Positions 1-10,201 of a stretch of 44,596 nt of DNA are shown here, in pieces. The position numbers were made by a program, and so were the translations under genes. The notes under the pieces were generated by a model that searched no databases, was not told where the DNA came from, and saw nothing but the letters and a program-made list of their open reading frames with translations. The stretch spans positions 1 to 44,596 of the forward strand of contig CANJCO010000040.1 in NCBI GenBank assembly GCA_947473045.1. The letters run 5' to 3'. Positions within the stretch are counted from its first letter, which is position 1. Every line of letters begins with the position of its first letter. Source of the stretch: Myxococcales bacterium (GTDB lineage: Bacteria > Myxococcota_A > Polyangia > Polyangiales > Polyangiaceae).

Positions 1-291
1 ACCTGCGTCGACCGACTGCGAGGCGTCGACGCTCTGTGCGCTGTCGGGGGCGAAGAAGGCGTCGGGGAACTGCACGTCGAGCGAGGCGTCGATGGTCGGA
101 TCGACGACGGTCGCGTCGGCGCCAGGCTGACCGCCGTCGGTGCCCCAGTTGATGACGCCGGTGTCCACGCCCCCGGTGGAAGCGTCGGGCGTGGGCTGCG
201 GATCGACGCCCGGATTGCCGCCGTCGCTGCCGCACGCGAACATGAGAGAGCCGACGCAGACGAGGCAAGCCAGTGAGATCGCGCTGCGCAT
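1..291 (-). CDS. Putative lipoprotein, N-terminal part (cut by window edge)
   Basis: The first 97 codons of a minus-strand gene are visible and the rest lies left of base 1. The ATG at 291 opens a short hydrophobic signal sequence whose end reads L-M-F-A-C, a lipobox, followed by a Gly/Ser/Asp stretch. After the Cys the protein is low complexity, rich in Asp, Gly, Val and Thr, with repeated S-V-D-A units near the cut edge. Such Asp/Gly-rich linkers after a lipobox are common in myxobacterial surface lipoproteins, and two more occur near 29.7 and 30.7 kb here. Function cannot be told because any folded domain is outside the window. The lipoprotein call is fairly safe. Confidence 0.7.
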   Translation of the reverse strand, partial: MRSAISLACLVCVGSLMFACGSDGGNPGVDPQPTPDASTGGVDTGVINWGTDGGQPGADATVVDPTIDASLDVQFPDAFFAPDSAQSVDASQSVDAG

Positions 292-390
292 GGAAAGCAC
301 CTTTCACGGGGCGGGCGAAAACCGCGCCGTACCTCTCGATAGTCGCACCATCGCCCGGGCGGGTGCAAGCCGCGACCGCGCGCCGAACAG

Positions 391-2133
391 CTACTGTGGT
401 TCGTCGTAAAAGTCGGGCGTCTCGGGGGCGGCCTGCGCATCGGAGGCGGGCGCGTCGAGTCCCGAGTCCCGCTGCGGCGCGCTGCCGGCATCGCTGATCG
501 TGGGCGGCGGCTCGGGCCACGAGAGGGCGCCCAGCGCCGAGTCTGCCTTCTCGCGGAGCGCGTCGAACTCGTCGCGGTCGGCCGCAGGCAGCACACGCAC
601 GCCGTCGAGCTTGAGTACGAGAGGGTCGAGGAACACGTTGCCGCGCTTGAGGGCGAAGTGCAGATGTGGACCGGTCACGCGGCCGGTCTGGCCGACGTAT
701 CCCAGAAGTTGTCGGGACTCCACATGTTCTCCGCTGTGGAGTCCCGGGGCGAAGCGCGACAGGTGACAGTACGCAGTTGTGAGTCCGCTGGGGTGGTCGA
801 TCTGCACCATGTTGCCGCAGGGGCCGCTGTCGCCAACGCTGCGCAGGACGCCCGCGCCGGCGGCATAAATGGGAGTTCCGGTCGACGCCGCGAAGTCGAC
901 GCCGTTATGGGGCATCACCACGTGCAAAACCGGATGCACGCGGTTTGGATTGAAGCGCGACGAGATGCGCGCCATCGGGATCGGCGATCGCCAGCCGCCA
1001 TGATAGGGCTGCCTCCCCTTTGCGTCGTAGTATCCGCCTCGCGGGGCGCGGTCTTTTCTGTCTTTGCCTGGAGGTTCGCTGTAGCCCTTCGGGTAAAAGT
1101 AGACGCGCACCGCAGGCCTGCCCGCCGCCGTCCACTCGACGGCATCGAGCGATCCGTAGCGGATGAAGTCGCCCTCGAGCCGGTCTTCGGTGGCGACCAG
1201 CTTGAGCTTGGCGCCGGGCCGAAGGTCGGACAGCTCGGCGTGGCCGTCGAGCGCGTCGTCGATCAGCGCGGCGAGCTCCCCGCGAAGCCCGGCGCTCTCG
1301 AGGTCGGCTCGCAGGTCATCGCCGACGATGAAGGCCGCGCCCACCCTGGCGTGTTCGGCCACGAGGTCGAGCCGGCGAGCGGTGAGCTCCCCGTCCTCGC
1401 CGATCCGGGCTTGCCATACATCGAAGGGCGAAGTGGCGTATTCGAACGCGGTGAGGCTCGCGCCCGCGTCGCCTTCGCCAGCGCGCCGCTCGGCGATGAA
1501 CGTGTCTCGCGGGCTGGTATGGTCGAGGCTCCGCACCCGCGAAAATGCGGCGATGATGCGGCGCGCCTCCTTGTCGGTGAGGCCCGCGGACACCAGCGAG
1601 GCGATCATCCCGCGCTTGCCGGGCGCACCGGTCAGCGTCTTCGCCAGCGGGTCGCCGGCGTCGTCCGCGATGCGCCAGATGTGGGCGCGCGGGGCCGGCG
1701 GGGCCGCGGCGGCGTCCGGCGGATCGGAGGCGGCCACCACGTCGGTCGTCGACGGAGCAACGACGACGGGGGCGGGGATCGGCGTCGGGATCGGGCGGCG
1801 GGCGTGCCACGCAAAGGGCAGCGTCAGGCCCAATATGACGGCGGCACCCACGGCCAGTCCGACCGCGGACCGGGCCTTCGGTGAGGCGCGATCGATCCAT
1901 CGCAACGCGGTCGGCCCGGGAGCCGGTGCGGCGTCGGTGTCGGAGGCCGGCTCCGTAGTCGCGGGCTCGGCATCCGCACCTCGATCGTCGGGGCGCGCGT
2001 CGTCGGGCGCCGCGGCCGTCGCTTCAGCCGACTCGGCGCTCGGCGCGCTGGCAGGCGTCGAGCGCGGCTCCATTTCGATCGCCTCGCCGCGGGTGGCGAG
2101 GTTGTCGTCTGCGACTTCTTCGGGCGGAAACAC
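391..2133 (-). CDS. Membrane-anchored M23 family metallopeptidase
   Basis: Probable peptidoglycan endopeptidase of the LysM-less OapA/Csd3-like M23 type. The Ala/Pro/Asp-rich N-terminus (about residues 1-90) is followed by one membrane segment (about 93-112), a Pro-rich linker, a middle domain resembling the OapA/Csd3 prodomain (about 150-310), and a C-terminal M23 domain. The M23 metal ligands are visible: H-N-G-V-D in the first motif and H-L-H in 'GPHLHFALK', with the Y-C-H-L strand between them. The domain should sit in the periplasm and cut peptide cross-links. The start shown is a GTG at 2133; an ATG at 2073, behind a GAGG, is an equally good start 20 codons in. It is divergent from the TPR gene at 2184, so a shared 50-base promoter region is likely. 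Confidence 0.85.
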   Translation of the reverse strand: MFPPEEVADDNLATRGEAIEMEPRSTPASAPSAESAEATAAAPDDARPDDRGADAEPATTEPASDTDAAPAPGPTALRWIDRASPKARSAVGLAVGAAVILGLTLPFAWHARRPIPTPIPAPVVVAPSTTDVVAASDPPDAAAAPPAPRAHIWRIADDAGDPLAKTLTGAPGKRGMIASLVSAGLTDKEARRIIAAFSRVRSLDHTSPRDTFIAERRAGEGDAGASLTAFEYATSPFDVWQARIGEDGELTARRLDLVAEHARVGAAFIVGDDLRADLESAGLRGELAALIDDALDGHAELSDLRPGAKLKLVATEDRLEGDFIRYGSLDAVEWTAAGRPAVRVYFYPKGYSEPPGKDRKDRAPRGGYYDAKGRQPYHGGWRSPIPMARISSRFNPNRVHPVLHVVMPHNGVDFAASTGTPIYAAGAGVLRSVGDSGPCGNMVQIDHPSGLTTAYCHLSRFAPGLHSGEHVESRQLLGYVGQTGRVTGPHLHFALKRGNVFLDPLVLKLDGVRVLPAADRDEFDALREKADSALGALSWPEPPPTISDAGSAPQRDSGLDAPASDAQAAPETPDFYDEPQ

Positions 2134-2183
2134 TTTCGGACTCGCAACGATACCGCGTTTTCGGTAGCGTCACAGGGCTTCCC

Positions 2184-2906
2184 ATGGATGACCGCGTCAA
2201 GCAGCTACTCACCGTCGGGCGTGAGCACTACGGCAAGCGCGAGTTCGACAGAGCTGAGCCGCTGCTGCGTCAGGTTCTCGAGGCCGACGACCGTTTTGCC
2301 GACGTGCACGACATGCTCGGGGTCATCGCGCACGCCCGGGGTTCGTTCCCGCAAGCCGAGCGCCATTTCGAGCGCGCGCTCGAGATCAACCCGGCGTACA
2401 CCGAGGCCGCGCTCAACCTGGCCGTGACTTACAACGACCGCGGCAAGTACGAGGCCGCGCGTGCAGTATACACGCGAATTCAAGGCGGCCCATCGGGCAC
2501 CGCGGAGTCGCTCGATCCGTTCGCGCGCGGCAAACTCGCCAACATGCACGCCGATCTCGCGCAGGCCTACATCGAAAGCGGGCTGCTTCGCGAGGCCATC
2601 GGCGAGCTCGAAAAGGCTGTGGGGCTGTGCCCTCAATTTGCAGATCTCCAGACGAGGCTCGGCGGCCTGCTGCGCGAGGCTCGTGACTTCGCGCGCGCGC
2701 GCGCCCACTACGAAGCGGCGATCGCAGCGCGCCCTCAGTTCGTGCCGGCCCGCGTACAGCTCGGCGTGACGCTCCTCGCGCTGGGCGACACCGCGAGCGC
2801 GGAGGAGCAGTGGAAGAAAGTCCTCGAACTCGAACCGGACAACACGCAGGCGAAGATGTACCTGCGCATGCTGACGGCGGAGCGCGCGAAGACGCAGGAG
2901 AGCTGA
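2184..2906 (+). CDS. Tetratricopeptide repeat protein
   Basis: A 240-residue protein built almost wholly of TPR units, each with the small-residue/Tyr pattern (for example A-E-R-H-F-E-R-A-L-E-I-N-P at about 55-68 and A-R-A-H-Y-E-A-A-I-A-A-R-P at about 173-185). No signal peptide or membrane segment is visible, so it is probably cytoplasmic and acts as a protein-binding scaffold. No partner can be named. The ATG at 2184 starts 50 bases from the divergent M23 gene. The 3' end touches or overlaps the DUF2062 gene, so the two are probably co-transcribed. Confidence 0.85.
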   Translation: MDDRVKQLLTVGREHYGKREFDRAEPLLRQVLEADDRFADVHDMLGVIAHARGSFPQAERHFERALEINPAYTEAALNLAVTYNDRGKYEAARAVYTRIQGGPSGTAESLDPFARGKLANMHADLAQAYIESGLLREAIGELEKAVGLCPQFADLQTRLGGLLREARDFARARAHYEAAIAARPQFVPARVQLGVTLLALGDTASAEEQWKKVLELEPDNTQAKMYLRMLTAERAKTQES

Positions 2907-3367
2907 AGCGCCATGCGCCGAACCTCCGGGCGCGACTGCGAAGTGCATGGAGGCGACTGCGGGGCGGCGAGCTGACGCCTGCGCGCGCGGCCGCGAGCGT
3001 CGCCGTGGGCCTGTTGATCGGAGCGACGCCGCTCTACGGCCTGCACCTCGTGCTCGTGATGGGCGTGTGCCTGCCGCTGAAGCTCGACGTGCCGCTCGCG
3101 TACCTCGCAGCGAACATCTCGAACCCGTTCGTCGCGCCGTTTCTGCTGCTGGCCGAAATTGAGACCGGAGCGATGGCGCGAGCTGGCGTGTGGCGCGACC
3201 TGTCCGCGGAGGCTGTGCGGCAGAGCGGACCTGCGCCCTATCTGGCCGATGTGGTGGTGGGGACGCTCGCGTTCGCGCCGGCGCTTGCGCTCGTCGGAGG
3301 CGCGGCGACCTACGGCGCAGCGGCGCTCGCGCAGCGACTCAGGCGCCCGCGCGGGGCGAAAGCGTAG
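2810..3367 (+). CDS. DUF2062 family membrane protein
   Basis: The body matches DUF2062: a basic Arg-rich lead, then T-P-A-R-A-A-A-S-V-A-V-G-L-L-I-G-A-T-P-L-Y-G-L-H, and the hallmark N-I-S-N-P-F segment, then a second pair of hydrophobic helices. The start is unclear. The only ATG/GTG/TTG codons in frame are the GTG at 2810, which would make 31 codons of TPR-gene DNA read out of frame, and a GTG at 3005 inside the first membrane helix. The natural family start would fall near 2903, where the codon is CTG overlapping the TGA stop of the TPR gene, just after an AGGAG. Translation from that CTG is a real possibility. Function of the family is unknown; it lies in the inner membrane. Confidence 0.75.
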   Translation: MEESPRTRTGQHAGEDVPAHADGGAREDAGELKRHAPNLRARLRSAWRRLRGGELTPARAAASVAVGLLIGATPLYGLHLVLVMGVCLPLKLDVPLAYLAANISNPFVAPFLLLAEIETGAMARAGVWRDLSAEAVRQSGPAPYLADVVVGTLAFAPALALVGGAATYGAAALAQRLRRPRGAKA

Positions 3368-3382
3368 TAGCCCGGACGCGAG

Positions 3383-4033
3383 ATGGAGGCAGGGACGATC
3401 GCACGCGTGCAGGCTCGTTACGCGCGGGTGGGAACGCGATTTTACGTGCGCGGGAAGCTGTCGGGCGATCCAGTGTGCGCTCAGGTCGAGGCGCTCGCGC
3501 GGGCGGCAGGAGGCTTCGCGTCCGTGCTCGACGTCGGCTGCGGGCGAGGTCAGATGGGGCTCGCGCTCCTGGAACTCGGGCTCGCAGGGCAAGTGGCAGG
3601 CTTCGATTGGGACGCTGAAAAAATCGAGGAGGCGCGATCGGCGGCCAGCACCTTGCAGCATGGGCAGGCGCGCTTTTGGACGGGAGACACCCGCAGCGAG
3701 GCGCTCCCCGAGAGCGACGCAGTGCTGCTGCTCGACGTGCTTCACTACCTCACGGCAGACGAGCAAATCGGTTTGGTCGAGCGGGCTGCGCGCGCGGCGC
3801 GAAGGGCGATCGTCATCCGCGAGCTCGACCCCGATCGCGGCTGGCGGAGCGCCGTGACGCGCGCACAAGAGGCGGTGACCACGTTCGCCCGCTACAACGT
3901 GGGCGCCCGACTGCTGATCCGCCCGATCGCGCCGGTCGTGGAGAGCTTGCATCATGCGGGGTTTTCGGTGCGCGTCGAGCCGAGCTGGGGCGCAACACCG
4001 TTCGCGAACGTGGCGCTGCTCGCGACCCGGTGA
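3383..4033 (+). CDS. Class I SAM-dependent methyltransferase
   Basis: 216 residues with a Rossmann-type methyltransferase core. Motif I is V-L-D-V-G-C-G-R-G (about residues 49-57), the acidic end of strand 2 is G-F-D-W-D, and the motif IV region reads A-V-L-L-L-D-V-L-H-Y-L (about 111-121), a methyltransferase-11/25 style pattern. There is no membrane segment. The substrate cannot be read from the sequence. It lies 15 bases after the DUF2062 gene and 49 bases before a second methyltransferase, so all may form one transcript from 2184, although the products do not point to one pathway. The ATG at 3383 gives a complete domain of usual size. Confidence 0.8.
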   Translation: MEAGTIARVQARYARVGTRFYVRGKLSGDPVCAQVEALARAAGGFASVLDVGCGRGQMGLALLELGLAGQVAGFDWDAEKIEEARSAASTLQHGQARFWTGDTRSEALPESDAVLLLDVLHYLTADEQIGLVERAARAARRAIVIRELDPDRGWRSAVTRAQEAVTTFARYNVGARLLIRPIAPVVESLHHAGFSVRVEPSWGATPFANVALLATR

Positions 4034-4082
4034 GCGCCGGGTCGTGGTTGTCGGCCGCCTCCGCGTTCGGTAGCTTCAATCC

Positions 4083-5000
4083 GTGTACCTGATCGATACG
4101 TGCCCCTGCTGCGACGCTCGAGTTACCGCGGGCTGGCCCGCGATGGTCTCGCCATTCCTCGCGGATCGTGCGCTCCGCTCTGCTCCTTCATCCGCGCGGC
4201 TCCTCGAGTGTCGTCATTGCCACTTTCGCTTCTTCGATGTTCGTCTCGAGGACGCTGAAATCGCCCGCCTGTATGACGGATATCGCGGCGACGCCTATTT
4301 CCGGCAGCGCCACGCGCACGAGTGGTGGTACTCGCGACGGACGAACGATCGGATTGGCTCCGACGCCGGGATAGCCTCGCAGCGACGATCGGCGCTCACG
4401 AGCTTTTTGGCGGCGTCGATCGACTTGTCCACGGTCGATCGGGTGCTCGATTACGGCGGGGACAGAGGTCAGTTCATTCCGGAAGGGCTCGGCCGGGAGC
4501 GCGTGGTCTATGAGTTCTCGGGCGTCGAAGCGGTTGAGTCGGTTCGCGGCGTCACCGACCTCAGCGCGCTGAATGGGCAGCGGTTTGACCTCGTACTTGT
4601 CGCACACGTCCTCGAGCACGTGTCAGACCCCGCCGGGTTTCTTCGCACGCTCGGGAACGAATCTTTTGCGAAAGACGCACTAATCTATATTGAGGTTCCC
4701 TTGGAGCGGCCGCGATTCGTGGGGACGCTGCGCGGCCGCCTCGGAGGCGCATGGGTCGGTGCGCTGCTGCGCAGGCCGCGCGCGTTGAGGGCCGTTCAGT
4801 TCTACTCGACGGCGTCCCGCGTCGCCTTGAACGTCGTTCCGCCTCTGGGCGTTACCAACGTTCATGAGCACCTGAATTTCTTCGATGGCGGCTCGCTGCG
4901 TAGCCTGCTCGAGCGGCTCGGATTTCACGTGACGCAGCTACGGGAAGTGGGGGCGACCGTGCGGGCGCTCGCGCGACTCGGCGGCGCCGCGCAAACCTGA
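4083..5000 (+). CDS. Zinc-ribbon class I SAM methyltransferase
   Basis: The protein opens with C-P-C-C and a second C-R-H-C pair about 45 residues later, a zinc-ribbon-like lead seen in a group of methyltransferases that act on sugars or small molecules. The Rossmann core follows: motif I V-L-D-Y-G-G-D-R-G (about residues 119-127) and the motif IV/V region L-V-L-V-A-H-V-L-E-H-V-S-D-P (about 170-183). A later H-E-H-L-N-F-F element (about 261-267) is typical of the same group. The start is a GTG at 4083, immediately before the first Cys pair. Codon choice is a little less G+C-biased than in its neighbours around 4670-4700. Substrate unknown; sugar or surface-polymer modification is a guess. Confidence 0.75.
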   Translation: MYLIDTCPCCDARVTAGWPAMVSPFLADRALRSAPSSARLLECRHCHFRFFDVRLEDAEIARLYDGYRGDAYFRQRHAHEWWYSRRTNDRIGSDAGIASQRRSALTSFLAASIDLSTVDRVLDYGGDRGQFIPEGLGRERVVYEFSGVEAVESVRGVTDLSALNGQRFDLVLVAHVLEHVSDPAGFLRTLGNESFAKDALIYIEVPLERPRFVGTLRGRLGGAWVGALLRRPRALRAVQFYSTASRVALNVVPPLGVTNVHEHLNFFDGGSLRSLLERLGFHVTQLREVGATVRALARLGGAAQT

Positions 5001-5112
5001 GCGCTTCCCGAAGCTCTTCTGGAGGCGGTTCGCGTCACGTGCCCCCCGCTCGGGGCGTCATTCGCAAATCGGGCCGTCCCGGCTTGCGCGCCTGTGTCAC
5101 ATTGCGGGGCCC

Positions 5113-5970
5113 ATGCCTTTCGCAGCGCTGCTCGGCCGCACGGCCACGCTCCCCATCGTTCGTTTCGGTAGCCCCGGGGCATTTCTCGCGCTGAAACAAG
5201 GCGAATACAAAGACGGAGAGCCGACGATTCTGCTCCTCGGAGCGGAGATCCCCGTGGGCGCGACCGAGGGCGATGAGCTGCTGGTGTTCGTCTACAAGGA
5301 CTCGGAAGGCCGCCCGCTTGCGACGATATCGCGGCCCAAATTGGAGCTCGACGAGGTCGCGTTTCTCGAGGTCACCGCGCGCACTGACTTCGGATGCTTC
5401 GTCGACTGGGGCCTGCCCAAACAGCTGCTCGTGCCGTTCGCCGAGCAGACCGCAGACATGAACGTCGGCGCCACCTACGCGGTCGCGCTGTATCTCGACC
5501 CGAGCGGCCGGCTCGCGGGAACCATGCGCGTGACCGAGCGGCTACGCGCTCGCGGTGAGTTCGAGCAGGACGAGTGGGTGATGGGCGAGGCCTGGCGCAA
5601 CGATCCCGACATTGGCCTGTTCGTCATCGTCGAGCGTACGTTCGTCGCCCTCGTACCGCGCAGTGAGCGGCATACGCTTTCGCGCGGTCAGTCTGCCCGA
5701 TTTCGCGTATCGAACATTCTCGAGGACGGAAAAATCGAGCTGTCGTTGCGCGGCCGGGCCCACGAAGAGCTCGACAACGACGCGGCGAAAATTCTCGCGG
5801 TGCTCGCGCGGCCGGGCACACCAACCCTCGGCGACCACTCGAGCCCCGAGGCGATCAGTCGCGCCTACGGCCTCAGCAAAAAAGCCTTCAAGCGGGCCGT
5901 TGGGCGCTTGCTCAAGCAGGGAGCCGTCATCATCTCGCCGGACCGCACCATCGCCCTCAGCGGCAAATGA
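5113..5970 (+). CDS. cvfB: CvfB-like S1-type RNA-binding protein
   Basis: 285 residues, the usual CvfB length. CvfB-type proteins carry several S1-like OB folds and a C-terminal winged helix and bind RNA; in Firmicutes they influence virulence gene expression. The most telling segment is T-D-F-G-C-F-V-D-W-G-L-P-K-Q-L-L-V-P-F (about residues 94-112), nearly the family consensus. The C-terminal 60 residues contain the expected helix-turn-helix, with S-R-A-Y-G-L-S-K-K-A-F-K-R-A-V-G-R-L as the recognition part. No signal peptide is present, so it is cytoplasmic. The stop codon overlaps the start of the next gene (ATGA at 5967), showing translational coupling to a membrane protein, an odd pairing whose meaning is unclear. 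Confidence 0.85.
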   Translation: MPFAALLGRTATLPIVRFGSPGAFLALKQGEYKDGEPTILLLGAEIPVGATEGDELLVFVYKDSEGRPLATISRPKLELDEVAFLEVTARTDFGCFVDWGLPKQLLVPFAEQTADMNVGATYAVALYLDPSGRLAGTMRVTERLRARGEFEQDEWVMGEAWRNDPDIGLFVIVERTFVALVPRSERHTLSRGQSARFRVSNILEDGKIELSLRGRAHEELDNDAAKILAVLARPGTPTLGDHSSPEAISRAYGLSKKAFKRAVGRLLKQGAVIISPDRTIALSGK

Positions 5971-7925
5971 CGCTCGCGGCGAGTCGCCCGCCGCAGCCCG
6001 TGTTTTTGGCCTGCTGCATCACGCTCGCAGCGAGCGCTGCCGCGGTCGCTTACGGGCCGGATCCGCGAATACAAAGCACCTTCCAGCCCGGTGACAGCCA
6101 AGTAGAGATTCGGGACCGTGTGTGGCTCGCGCTGTGGCTGCTTCTGCCACCCGCGCTTGTGGCAATCTGCGGTTTACCGGGCATTCGCAGGCTGGGTGCT
6201 GAGCTCACCCGGCTCGCCTGGGTGCCGCACGCCCTCTTCGCGCCGCTCGCGCTCTACCTGCTGGTGGTTCCCGGCGAAATCAGCCTCTCGTGGAACGGCT
6301 TCGGGCTCGGGCCCACCCTGTTTTCGCTGGTCGTCGCGGGGCTTTGGATTCGATATCGAAGCAGTCGCTGGCTAAACGCGCTGCTCGAGGTGGGCGCGTG
6401 GGCGCTGCTGGCGCGCACGGCTGCGTTTGTATTTGAATCCGACCAACGGACGGTCGATGTCTATCACAGCCAATTTACGGTAGACGAGTTGCTCAGCTTT
6501 TCGGCCGGGCGCGTGCCGCTCGTCGATTATATACCTCAATATACTTCGCTCCTCGGACTCGCGCCGGCTGCGCTGATCCGACTGCTCGGCGTGCCGCCCC
6601 TTCGCGCAGCCCTGTTTTCGATCGTCGCGCTCAAATGGGCCACGCTCGGCGGGCTCGTGTGGGCGCAGCTCCGCGCGTTCGGTCCGAAGCTCCGATGGGG
6701 TCACGTCGCGGCCGTATCGGTGGCGGCGCTGCTCTGCACGCACGAGGGGCCGCTCGCCGATCGCACGCTGTCGAGTTATCACGCGGTATTTCCAATCCGG
6801 CTTTTTGGGCCTGCGATGGGCTATGTCGCGCTCGCACATTGGCTCGCCAATCCGCTCGGCGTTCGGGCGCGTCCATTTCTGCTTGGGTTTGTTCTCGCGT
6901 TCGGCCTGCTCGCGAATATCGATTTTGGCTTGGTGGCGGCCCTCGCGGCGGCTGCTGTGTTTGCTGCTCGGCTTCGCGTCGCATCGAGTGCGCACCGTCG
7001 CGTTGAGGCGCTTTGGCTGCTTTTCGGAATTGTCGCCTTTCTCGCGCTCCATCTGCTCGTCTACAGGGCAGTCTACGGTCACGCTGCCCACTACGAAGAG
7101 CTAACGCTGTTCGTGCGTCTCTTTGGTGAGCGCGGCCTCATGAACGTCTCGATGCAGCCCCTCGGCCTGCACTCGCTGGTCGCCTTCGTCGCCGCTTACG
7201 CCACCTGGCTGGCGGCGGGCTCGCTGCGCGACGACGCTCGCACTTCCGAGTGGGGCGCAATCATGTATCTCGGCATTTTTTGCACAGGAACGCTTGCATA
7301 CTACACGGGACGCTCGCTCGTCTCGACGCTGACTGGCGGCTCTGCGATTCCGGTCGCGCTGCTGCTCGCGGGCTACAACTCGGTTGTGTGGTCGCCGAAC
7401 TCGCCGATTGCCGCGCCGAGCGCTCCGTGGCGCGTCGGGCGGGTCGCGGTGGGCCTGTGCAGGGCGCTGCCCGTCACCGTGCTGCTGGCCGCGCTCTTCT
7501 TTCAGCCCCGCGTCTTGATGCCCCGCGGCAGCGTGATTCCCGTGGTCGAACTTCCGCCCGATCTCGTTCGGACGCTGCCGCCGAATGCGGGTTTGTTCGC
7601 CAATGACGGCAATCTCATCTCGCTGCGGTCGGGAGTCGAAAACTCGATTCCGTTCAGCCATACCGGCTATCTGTCGAGCGCCGCAGGGGCCCGCATTTAC
7701 TGCGAGCGACTCGCCCTTGGTCGATATCGTCACCTGCTCGTGCAGCTTCAGCCCAATTCGCGCAGCTGGCCCGATTCGGACAGCGGGGAGGTGTTCTCGA
7801 AGCTGGCTGATTCGCCGAGCTGCCAGGCGGTTGGAATCGACCGGGTCGGCGCGAGCGCGCTCGAAGCGCGAAGAGCTCGCGGCGAGGCGTGGGGCGTCTT
7901 TGATTTGCGTCTCGCGAACCGGTAG
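5967..7925 (+). CDS. Large polytopic membrane protein, GT-C-like or unknown
   Basis: 652 residues with about a dozen hydrophobic helices from residue 10 to about 510, then a soluble tail of about 140 residues. The layout, many helices followed by a periplasmic domain, resembles GT-C glycosyltransferases or their inactive relatives. The Asp-containing loop after the fifth helix (E-S-D-Q-R-T-V-D-V-Y-H-S-Q) could hold a polar active site, but no diagnostic motif was found. The ATG overlaps the cvfB stop by four bases. It ends 11 bases before the convergent end of lipB. The family is not recognised with confidence; a role in polysaccharide or lipid-linked sugar metabolism is only a suggestion from topology. 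Confidence 0.7.
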   Translation: MTLAASRPPQPVFLACCITLAASAAAVAYGPDPRIQSTFQPGDSQVEIRDRVWLALWLLLPPALVAICGLPGIRRLGAELTRLAWVPHALFAPLALYLLVVPGEISLSWNGFGLGPTLFSLVVAGLWIRYRSSRWLNALLEVGAWALLARTAAFVFESDQRTVDVYHSQFTVDELLSFSAGRVPLVDYIPQYTSLLGLAPAALIRLLGVPPLRAALFSIVALKWATLGGLVWAQLRAFGPKLRWGHVAAVSVAALLCTHEGPLADRTLSSYHAVFPIRLFGPAMGYVALAHWLANPLGVRARPFLLGFVLAFGLLANIDFGLVAALAAAAVFAARLRVASSAHRRVEALWLLFGIVAFLALHLLVYRAVYGHAAHYEELTLFVRLFGERGLMNVSMQPLGLHSLVAFVAAYATWLAAGSLRDDARTSEWGAIMYLGIFCTGTLAYYTGRSLVSTLTGGSAIPVALLLAGYNSVVWSPNSPIAAPSAPWRVGRVAVGLCRALPVTVLLAALFFQPRVLMPRGSVIPVVELPPDLVRTLPPNAGLFANDGNLISLRSGVENSIPFSHTGYLSSAAGARIYCERLALGRYRHLLVQLQPNSRSWPDSDSGEVFSKLADSPSCQAVGIDRVGASALEARRARGEAWGVFDLRLANR

Positions 7926-7936
7926 GCGTTGGAACG

Positions 7937-8665
7937 CTACGTCGAGTCCCACGCGAGGCTCGCCTCGAAGCGGTCCGCTACGCACTGGGCCGCAACTTCG
8001 GCTGCCTCGCGGAGCGTCGGCACAGGGGCTCCGAGCTCGAGCAGCGATGTGACCCCCAGCTCGCGTATTCCGCACGGCACGATTCGTTCGAACATCGACA
8101 ATTCGGTCGAAACGTTGAGCGCGAAGCCGTGCATCGTGACCCAGCGCGAGAGGCGCACCCCGATCGCTCCCACCTTCGCGATCCGACGAAAGGGGCTCAG
8201 CTCGGCCGCGCTGGCCATTTCGGGCCAGTCGCCGACGTGGTCGCGGTCGACCCAAACTCCCACGTATTTCGGATCGTCCGGGACGGTGCCGGCGCTTACC
8301 CCGTAATGCCTGCAGACTGCAATCATCGACTCGGCGAGATCGCGCACGTAGCGGCGGACGTCGCAGCGCTCGGGCTTGAGATCGAAGATGGGATAGGCGA
8401 CGAGCTGCCCGGGTCCGTGGAAGGTCACGTCTCCGCCGCGGCCCGTTTCATACAGGCCGATGCCGAGCTCTTCGCGCTCTTCGGGCGACGCCACCACGTT
8501 GCCAGCTTGCGCGCCGCGCCCGAGGGTGATGACCGCGTCGTGCTCGAGCAGTAGCAGCGTGTCGCCAATCGCGCCGTCGATGCGCTCGCGCACGAGGCGC
8601 TCCTGCAGCGCGAGGGCCTCACCGTATTCGATGCGGCCGAGAAAGCGCGCAGTGATGGTTCTCAC
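7937..8665 (-). CDS. lipB: Lipoyl(octanoyl) transferase LipB
   Basis: Transfers octanoyl from acyl carrier protein to the lipoyl domains of 2-oxoacid dehydrogenases and the glycine cleavage H protein, the first step of lipoate synthesis. Family landmarks are all present: R-G-G-D-V-T-F-H-G-P-G-Q-L (about residues 76-88), K164 in K-V-G-A-I-G-V, and the acyl-thioester Cys198 in V-P-C-G-I. Length, 242 residues, is slightly above usual because of an insert of about 20 residues between V-G-V-W-V and the catalytic Lys (about 139-160). The start is GTG at 8665, 15 bases after the guaB stop, so it is probably read with guaB. No lipA is in the window. Confidence 0.93.
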   Translation of the reverse strand: MRTITARFLGRIEYGEALALQERLVRERIDGAIGDTLLLLEHDAVITLGRGAQAGNVVASPEEREELGIGLYETGRGGDVTFHGPGQLVAYPIFDLKPERCDVRRYVRDLAESMIAVCRHYGVSAGTVPDDPKYVGVWVDRDHVGDWPEMASAAELSPFRRIAKVGAIGVRLSRWVTMHGFALNVSTELSMFERIVPCGIRELGVTSLLELGAPVPTLREAAEVAAQCVADRFEASLAWDST

Positions 8666-8680
8666 TTTTTGCGGCCTGCG

Positions 8681-10201
<1,521 letters not shown>

